Source: Ophiobolus disseminans
Lineage: Eukaryota; Ascomycota; Dothideomycetes; Pleosporales; Phaeosphaeriaceae
Length of the DNA stretch: 64,000 nt
Assembly (NCBI GenBank): GCA_010093685.1
Contig: MU006237.1
Coordinates: 776,906-840,905, forward strand
Reading direction: 5' to 3'
Shown piece by piece: positions 57,624 through 64,000 of the stretch. Made by a program: the position numbers and the translations under genes. The stretch's first letter is position 1. Each line of letters opens with the position of its first letter. The notes under the pieces were generated by a model, which had not been told where the DNA came from, ran no database searches, and saw only the letters and a list, made by a program, of their open reading frames with translations.

Positions 57624-58009
57624 TAGGGAGGCGGAGAAGGATATTGCGCATGAGCCACGGCTGCTGGAGTATTTCAACAGACTATCTAACCGGCGCCGTA
57701 CGTACCCCTCGAGATCCGAGCGTATATTGTCCGACAGCCTCAGGTTCCCGTTCCATAGATCACGTGCCCTTGGAGCAGTCTAGCCTGTTTGGGCCTAGCC
57801 CCCACAGTGTATTCAGTCTATCTCTATTCTCTCACCCGCACGTAGCAGCTAGCTAGCACCTAATGCATCACATTGCCACTATTCCATGCGCTATCTCTTC
57901 CGTACAGTCCATCATATATCATTACATACACAACACAGCACCACTATTTTGGGTACTTATGCCTCCTCCCCCAGACACCATGAAAATGCTTCGCTTCAAA
58001 CCCGACTCC
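57624..58009. other. Spacer between convergent gene ends
   Basis: Plus-strand gene ends at 57623 and minus-strand exon ends at 58010. No frame with coding character was seen; probably two 3' UTRs. Confidence 0.5.
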
Positions 58010-58219
58010 TCAGAAACTAGAGTGATTCCCAAAATCCACACCACCACCATTATTCTCCAAATGCTCCACACTCATAAAGTCGTCCAGCGAAAACGGCTCC
58101 TGCGCAGCACCACTCGTCCCCGCACTACTAAGACCGATATCCGACTGCGCCATATCGCTCGTCGGCGCTACCGCTTTCGGCGCCTCCAGGCCCTCGACAA
58201 CCTGCGTGCCGAATACCAG
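58010..58219 (-). pseudogene. Last exon of an unidentified gene, cut off by transposon sequence
   Basis: Open minus-strand frame ending at TGA (58012-58010). The C-terminus is acidic (DDFMSVEHLENN) and Ser/Ala/Gly-rich (SDIGLSSAGTSGAA). A likely 3' splice site lies at about 58198 (GCTGAC branch-like, then CACGCAG), so the exon would start VVEGLEAPKAV. The rest of the gene is not in the 140 bp before the pogo element at 58337. A transcription-factor tail is one possibility. It may instead be an intact gene continuing further upstream, split by the pogo element. Confidence 0.5.
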
Positions 58220-58336
58220 TCAGCAAGGCCTAAGATACCGTATTTCTGGTAAGCAGTACAATGTAATAGGCTGAAGCCTTGATTCATAGTACTTGGCCTG
58301 TGGCCTTCGTTGTAGCTATAATAGGCTACAAGCGTA

Positions 58337-60457
58337 GTTGCTGTGGGGTTTCTTGGTGCGATCCTCGGAGCTTCGTCGGCGCTCTACCGAGCTGCCCGGG
58401 GCAATGCCCGCTTTCCTGATGCAACACCAAAACTTCAACACGCGATAACTCTATCAATATGAGCTCAATCGAGGCTGCGCTTGCAGCTATAGAATCGCTA
58501 AAGCCTGGAGAAAAGCTTGTATATATTCAAATTGCAGCAAAGTATGGTGTTGATCGCAGAACGCTCGCGCAGACACCAAGGCGCTACAATCTCACGAGAC
58601 GCCCAAGCTCAAAACCTACAAGCGCTCCACCCCCAGCAAGAGAAGGAGCTCGTACGCTATATAGAGCGCCTTACAAGGCAAGGCCTGCCTCCCTCACGGC
58701 CTATGATACGACGCTTTGCTTCAGATATCACAAAAAAAGAGCTAGGAAAAGGCTGGGTTGATCGCTTTATCCAGCGCCACAACGTCCATCTCATCTCACG
58801 CTGGGTGACTGGGATCGATCGCTCACGCTACTAGGCTGACTCTATATCAAAGTATAGCCTCTACTTTGAGCTTCTACGCAGTAAGCTCAGCCAATACGAT
58901 CTTGAGCCTCACAATATATACAATATGGATGAGAAGGGCTGTATGCTAGGAATACTCACTCGCTCAAAGCGGGTATTCAGCAGGAGGCTATATGAGGAGG
59001 GAAAGATCAAAGCTCACATCCAGGATGGCAATCGGGAGTGGATAACGCTGCTGGCCTGCATATGCGCTGATGGATCAGCCCTTGCGCCTGCCCTGATATA
59101 TCAATCAGCCTCAGGCTCGATACAGGACACCTGGCTGCAGGCTCTGAGGCCTGAGGATCGAGTATATATATCCTCCTCACCCTCTGGCTGGACGAACAAC
59201 GATATAGGACTATCCTGGCTCAAACAAGTGTTTGATTGATCTACAAAGGAGAAGGCAGGGCGGAGCTATCGATTACTCATCCTTGATGGCCATGGATCTC
59301 ATCTCACAATGGATTTTATTGAGTACTGCGATCGGAATAGGATCCTCCTTGCAGTATACCCACCTCATTCAACTCATACCCTCTAGCCGCTTGACGTCGT
59401 CATGTTCAAGCCATTCTCATCAGCCTACTCAAACCAGGTAGCTGCGTTCATGGAGAGGTGCTAAGGGCTTACATCTATGAGCAAAAGAGACTTCTATCCC
59501 ATGTTTATGGCTGCCTGGGAGACCTTGCTCAAGAAGGAGACTATACTCAAGGCCTTTGAGGCAACTGGCCTCTCACCTCTCAACCCAGAGGTGATACTCA
59601 AACGATTCAATCAGCCAGCTCAATCCGGCTATTCAAGTGATAGCGACTCCTCAGCCTTGAGCGCCTCAGACTGGCGGAAGACTGAGCGCCTTCTACGCCA
59701 GGTTGTAAGTGATAGGAGTGATCCATGAGCTCAAAAGCTCAGCCAAGCCTTCCATTCTATCTCAGTTCAGAAAAGCCTTCTTACACACAAGGCTCAAGGC
59801 CTTATGCAAGCTCTAATTAATAAGAGGCAGAGCAGGACTATCACGGTGGAGCTAAATTCTGGTCCCTAAGGAAGGTGAAGGAGGCACGTGATTGCCAGCT
59901 TCAACAAGGGCTTGAAGAAGAGCAACTACAACACCAGAGAGCTGAAGCAGCTTGCCTACGTGAAGTGAAGAAGCAGGAGAAGCTTCAGGCAGCTCAAAAG
60001 AAGCGTGCAGCAAGGGCAGCAGCTCAAATAATAAGGCAGGAGGAGAAGGCTCGTAAGGCTGCTGATTGAGTGTCACAACAGGCAGCCCGTAAGGCTCAAC
60101 AACGACTCCAACAAGCTCAAAAACTGCCCAAAGAGGCAAGAGGAGGCGCCTCAAGATAGCTACTAAGGCAGGTTCAAAAAATAGAGCAGCTGCGCAGCCT
60201 CAGGGTGGTGGTGAGGCCTCGGGTGCTGCAGCAGGCCCACCACCATCTCAATCACGACACGGCCGGGCGATCAAGCTCCCAGCAAAATATGGATAGCTAT
60301 ATATAGCAATCAATGCCTCTAGAACTCAACTCTTAAAAATATCGCAATAGTAGCAATTGTACGTGGCTCAATAGCCTCAAATCAAGCTATTGTTTTGGTG
60401 TTGGTGAGCGGGCATTGCCCCGGGTAGCAATTGCTGGAAGCTTCTCGAAGACAGCAC
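58337..60457 (+). mobile_element. Pogo-like (Tc1/mariner superfamily) DNA transposon
   Basis: About 2.1 kb, with imperfect long TIRs that contain an identical block CCCGGGGCAATGCCCGCT (58395-58412, mirrored at 60407-60424). Outermost similarity GTTGCTGT / GTGCTGT next to TA (58335-58336, 60458-60459). End points are therefore approximate. Confidence 0.75.
58459..60069 (+). pseudogene. Pogo-type transposase, frameshifted
   Basis: N-terminal helix-turn-helix (AALAAIESLKPGEKLVYIQI), a 1-nt frameshift near 58575, then a CENP-B-type DNA-binding domain (PPSRPMIRRFASDI, WVDRFIQRHN) and DDE catalytic blocks NMDEKGCMLG, LLILDGHGSHLTMDF and YPPHSTHTL*PLDVVMF. A coiled-coil, Gln/Ala-rich C-terminus (59875-60069) lies in another frame. 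Breaks: TAG near 58832 and 59385, TGA at 59238 and 59726, frameshift near 59865. DD34-36D spacing fits pogo. Confidence 0.82.
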
Positions 60458-60689
60458 TACAGGATATATATAAACTCAACGCGAGCGTAGGGTAGCTTCT
60501 CCATCAAATTCATCATCACCGTTTACCTTGCACTTATGGTTAACCCATCGCACCCTTACAATTGAATTCGATCCTTCTGTAGCTCCTGCTACGTCAAACC
60601 AGCCTCTTTGGAGTGAGCTCTATAGCAGTGACGATTGAAGCCTCCTAGAGCTATATCTGGACAGACGCCCTCCATATGAACACCCTCAA
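60458..60689. other. Spacer with an LTR/PBS-like remnant
   Basis: Contains ATATATAAACTC (TATA-like) and CCTTACAATTGAATTCGATC at about 60556-60575, identical to the G1 LTR end plus primer-site sequence at 1850-1869. Probably the relic of a gypsy LTR end. Confidence 0.4.
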
Positions 60690-60800
60690 CTATGGGACGC
60701 GTCCCATGGTTGAGCGATCGCTAATTGGCTACAGCGCCTAGCGCCGTCTCATAGTTGAGCAACAGCCCGTCCCATAGTTGAGCGATCCTCTCTGCACCTC
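60690..60800. promoter_or_regulatory. Palindromic motif cluster upstream of the OrsD-like gene
   Basis: Near 60692-60717 lies a 26-bp palindrome with core ATGGGACGCGTCCCAT. Two more copies of the half-site (GTCTCATAGTTGAGC near 60747, CGTCCCATAGTTGAGCGATC near 60767) follow in one orientation. They could be recombinase or regulator binding sites, or the end of a mobile element; function is inferred only from arrangement. A pyrimidine-rich CTCTCTACGCC repeat at 60790-60825 follows. Confidence 0.55.
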
Positions 60801-62437
60801 TCTACGCCTCTCTACGCCTCTCTGCGCGCGCTGCGCTCTATACAAACACACTCGCTATGTTTGCGCAGTACCTATCCTACAGCGTGCTTATATGCCGCGA
60901 GCATTGCTGCGCTGTCTACGGCCTTGATAAGCACCTAGAGCGGCACCACCACATGCCTGCAGTAGAACGGCGAGCGCTACTCGCTGCATACAAGGATTTT
61001 GATCTACTGTTGCCAGCAAACGTTACCCAGCCTCTGCCTTATGGCGCTCCAATTGACGAGCTTGGGCCAGCGCAGGACGCGTTCCTCTGCAACAGCAGCA
61101 GCAGCAGCAGCAGCAACGGCGGCGGCGGCGGCGGCAGCGCAGCCTGCAGCTTTATTAGCACAAGTCGCGCAAAGATGCAGCAGCACGTTAACCAGCAGCA
61201 CCACATTAAGCTAACGCGCTGGTCCTCTCCTATGGCTACCTCACATAGAGATCACGCAGCGCAGCTCTGGCAGCCAGTCAAGGTGCAGACCTTCTTCCGC
61301 GAGCGCCGCTACGTCCGCTACTTCATTGTGCAGGAGGAAGAGCAAGAGGACAAGCAGCAGGGCAGGCAGCAGGGCAGGGAGCAGGGCGGGCAGCATGAAT
61401 CAGAGCGGCAGGGCGGCTACCAACAGAGGCTTGCTCTCCTCTCCTCTACTCTAGGTGCCCTCAAGCGCAAGGACAGCAAGGCAATTGATCGCATGGCTGC
61501 AGAGGCTTCAGCCAAGGACCGTACTGGCTGGTTCAAGCGGACGCAATGGGACAAGCACCTGCAGGCCTACCCAGACTGGAAGCTGCTTGCGTATGCCGTC
61601 CGGCCGCCTGGCAACAACGAGCCAGCGCTGAGGCAGGTAGTGCTAGCGGTGGAGGAGGTAGTAGAGCAGGCTGTACGTAGGCTCAGCACGCTCTCAATAG
61701 AGACGCTGCGCTAGCTGCGGAGCGCAAAGCCAAATGAGCCAGATGTAAGGCCGCTAGGCCAAATGCAGAACAAAAGTAGCCAGCAGCGTGCAGCCAGGCT
61801 ATGGGCGCGACTACTCTGCTACTGCGTCCGGCTGATTGCTGCAGAAGAGGCGGACGAGGCAGTTGAGACAGAAGTGGAGGAACAGCAGCCGCCGCGGCAG
61901 CAGAAGAAGCCTCCACTGCAGGCGCTTGTGGGCATTGCTCACCTCTTCCCTTGGCACAGCAGGCAGAAACAGGCGGCTAGGAGGCTCTGGAGGATTGTCT
62001 TGCACAAAAAGGGAGAAGAGAGCGCTGCTACAGTGCAAGAGGTGCACAAGTACGTGCTGCAGCTGTCACAGGAGCTTATCTGCCAGGACGTCTGCCACCA
62101 GCCGTTTGAAAGTGGCCTTATCCACTTTCTTGCAGTGCTTGGCATCAACCCAGACACGCTACGGCTGCGTACGGCGCCTGAGTTCTCCTCGCTGCTTGGC
62201 TCGCTGGTGTACTGTGTGAGGGTGCTTGTAGCAGAGGCCTTCCTCCCCTCTGGACAGCGCGGCAAGCAGGGGCCAGCAGAGACACGCGCTCTCCTGCAGC
62301 AGCGGTCTTGCCACCTTGTTGATGGCTCACACAGCCCAATGAGCGTGATGCTGAGCCTGCTGTCATATGCTAAGTTCATCTTACTGCGTACGCCAGGCAG
62401 CATAGCAGGCAGCATGTGGTGGTCGCTAGACCGGCAT

Positions 62438-62568
62438 GTTGAAGGACATGAGATTTGGGGATCAGGTGATCCCCAGCCACCCACTAGTTATATAGTCATC
62501 TCATCTGGCTTCAGTCAGCCAACAATCAACCACTTCACTCTGCTCAAACTACCCGTTCAATACGGCAG
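62438..62568 (+). other. Probable 131-bp intron (or insertion) in the OrsD-like gene
   Basis: GTTGAAG donor, CGGCAG acceptor. Removing it restores the frame and joins WWSLDRH to TFLKGRPVELARF, as in related proteins. It contains an 18-bp palindrome GGGGATCAGGTGATCCCC. Confidence 0.5.
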
Positions 62569-63860
62569 ACCTTCCTCAAGGGCCGCCCAGTTGAGCTCGC
62601 GCGCTTCCGCACTATGGCGCAGGGTGTTGTGGCAGAGGCTGCGCAGGTGCTGTGGGAGCAGGTTCTCTGGGTGCAGAAGGAGCAGGAGGAGGGCAGGCGC
62701 TTTGTAGAGCTTGCGGCAATCCAGGACAACGTCACCATTGTACAGCGAGGCGTCTCCTTCCTCTCGCCTGCCAGCCTGCAGGAGGCTGAGCAGTGGATGC
62801 TAAAGCAGCTAGCAAGCGTACCAGCAGCGCAACGCCTGTATGAGCAGCAAGGCGGCGCTGCTGTTGAGAGAGGTGGAGGAAGCGAGCCAGAGAGCAACAG
62901 CGGCATGCTAGTGCAGTGGAGGTCTCAGGAGGTGCGCCGGCACCTGCGGCATATTGAGCACTTCCTTGACCTTCTCAGCCTTGCCGTGCATGTAGTAGGT
63001 GGCCAGCCAGCTCGCGGACCAGAGCTGCTCTCTATACGGTGGCGGAACGGGCTGCTGCAGGACCGCAACCTGTACGTGATTGATGGCTAGGTAGCTGTTG
63101 TCACGCGCTACCACAAGACGCAATCTCAGTGGGATAAGCCCAAGGTAGTAGTCCGCTTCCTGCCTCTGGCGGTAGGGCAGATCGTTGCGGCCTACCTGCT
63201 CTATGTGCGGCCACTGCGAGCGCTGCTGCAGAGCGTGCTAGGCAAGCCCATGTCTGCCTCTGTGACTGACTACCTCTGGGCGGACAAGCGAGGGCCATGG
63301 GAGACGGATTGGTTGACGCGTACAATGACGCTTGAGTCAGCCAAGTGGCTAGGGACGCGACTGACAGTGCAGGAGTACCGCCACGCAGCAGTAGGCATAG
63401 GGCAAGAGGTGGTTGGAGAGCGCTTTGCTGCCAAGTACCGCACAGAGATGGCCAGCAGCGGCGGTGGCGCGGCAGAGGAGGGGAGAGGAAGCAGCAACAA
63501 GGATGGAGAGGACCCAGTTGAGCTGCAGAACGGGCGTACCACAGCTACAGGCGCGGTTGCCTATGCCGTGCGTGCGGATCTGGTGCAAGGCCTCAGCACG
63601 CGCTCTATTGACGTCTTCCGTACACTCAGCCACGTCTGGCACACCTTCCTTGGCTTCACCTAGGCAGAGAGCAAGCCAGCAGCGCTGCTGAAGCGGAAGC
63701 GGGAGCTGAGCAGCAGCCAGGCAGCGCAACCCCAGCACAATTGCACTAAGGAGAATAGCCCTGCGCCAAAGAAAGCGCGGCCTGCAAGAGAGGGCCAGGT
63801 AGCGCTAGCATTGCCTATGTACAAAGGCAAGAGAGGAGACCAAAGCAACATAGACAGAGA

Positions 63861-64000
63861 GGGAGAGAGAGAGGGAGAGAGAGAGGGAGAGAGAGAGGGA
63901 GAGAGAGAGGAAGAGGAAGAGGAAGAGGAAGAGGAAGAGGAAGAGGAAGAGGAAGAGGAAGAGGAAGAGGAAGAGGAAGAGGAAGAGGAAGAGGAAGAGG
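63861..64000. repeat. In-frame GA-rich microsatellites
   Basis: Four copies of a 12-bp unit (GAGGGAGAGAGA) followed by more than ten GGAAGA hexamers to the window end. In the gene's frame these encode Glu-Gly-Glu-Arg and Glu-Glu runs. Confidence 0.9.

Larger units (their letters stand above)
60857..64000 (+). pseudogene. OrsD-like zinc-finger / tyrosine-recombinase-like gene, truncated by window end
   Basis: One frame with a probable intron at 62438-62568 (or an indel) and three TAG stops (61713, 63088 and 63661), each at a likely CAG. Start MFAQYLSYSVL, then CREHCCAVYGLDKHLERHHH and ACSFISTSRAKMQQHVNQQH, like the paired C/H motifs of OrsD-type (DUF3505) proteins; Ser and Gly runs lie between. 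Next WQPVKVQTFFRERRYVRYF, a Gln/Arg-rich segment, then GPELLSIRW, TRYHKTQSQWDKPK, YLWADKRGPWETD and YRHAAVGIGQ, in the spacing of a tyrosine-recombinase fold. After 63663 a Lys/Arg-rich linker and Glu repeats. Related fungal proteins (from memory) carry a RecQ-like helicase further on; if so, it lies beyond the window. Confidence 0.55.

Noticed and set aside
57863..58252. 129-codon plus-strand open frame rich in Arg/His
   Set aside because: It is the shadow of the minus-strand exon at 58010-58219, which has the better coding character.
61004..61204. Minus-strand Ala-rich frame opposite the Ser/Gly runs
   Set aside because: Product of the CAG/GGC microsatellite in the OrsD-like gene, not a gene.

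Overview
The window looks like a filamentous ascomycete (Pezizomycotina) chromosome. A large repeat-rich block (about 1-55.5 kb) abuts a sparse, gene-like right end (about 56-64 kb). The ascomycete call rests on the element types (chromodomain Ty3/gypsy, copia, pogo, MULE, hAT, Tc1), short GT-AG introns, an OrsD-like gene and heavy RIP-type decay. Transposon reading frames are broken almost only by TAG (some TAA), at positions where CAG, CAA or TGG is expected. LTR pairs differ by C/T and G/A transitions. CTAG is strikingly common. The species is not identifiable from the sequence alone.

The first 49 kb is one nested stack that can be taken apart by LTRs, TIRs and target-site duplications. 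The outermost element is a Tc1-like transposon with 41-bp TIRs (24-64 and 48996-49036); without insertions it is about 3.4 kb. It carries a DDE transposase on the left and a convergent accessory gene of 567 codons on the right. A chromodomain gypsy element (G1, 1671-28864) sits inside the accessory gene. G1 itself holds a Tc1-like element (3033-4382), a copia (4617-10006), a Mutator-like element (10273-13927) and a minus-strand copia (15586-25433) that holds another copia (19520-24785). A further copia (28868-47293) landed inside G1's right target duplication. It is split by a non-autonomous hAT-like element (28946-30820, itself holding a 518-bp TRIM), by a rearranged block with a foldback MITE and a gutted gypsy (32335-36290), and by another copia (36577-44155).

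Right of the stack come three 195-bp tandem repeats, a truncated minus-strand copia (49672 to about 51500) and a copia RNase H fragment split by a near-complete hAT (52029-55440). After that the base composition changes. There is a small intron-containing secreted-protein gene (57232-57623), the last exon of an unidentified gene (58010-58219), a pogo-like element (58337-60457) and, running off the window, a large gene (60857-64000) with an OrsD-like zinc-finger region and a tyrosine-recombinase-like region, preceded by a palindromic motif cluster.

The least expected features are accessory genes. Three different LTR elements (two gypsy, one copia) carry an antisense open frame between pol and the 3' LTR, and the outer Tc1-like element carries a second convergent gene. 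All are broken almost only by RIP-type stops, so they were probably coding before decay.
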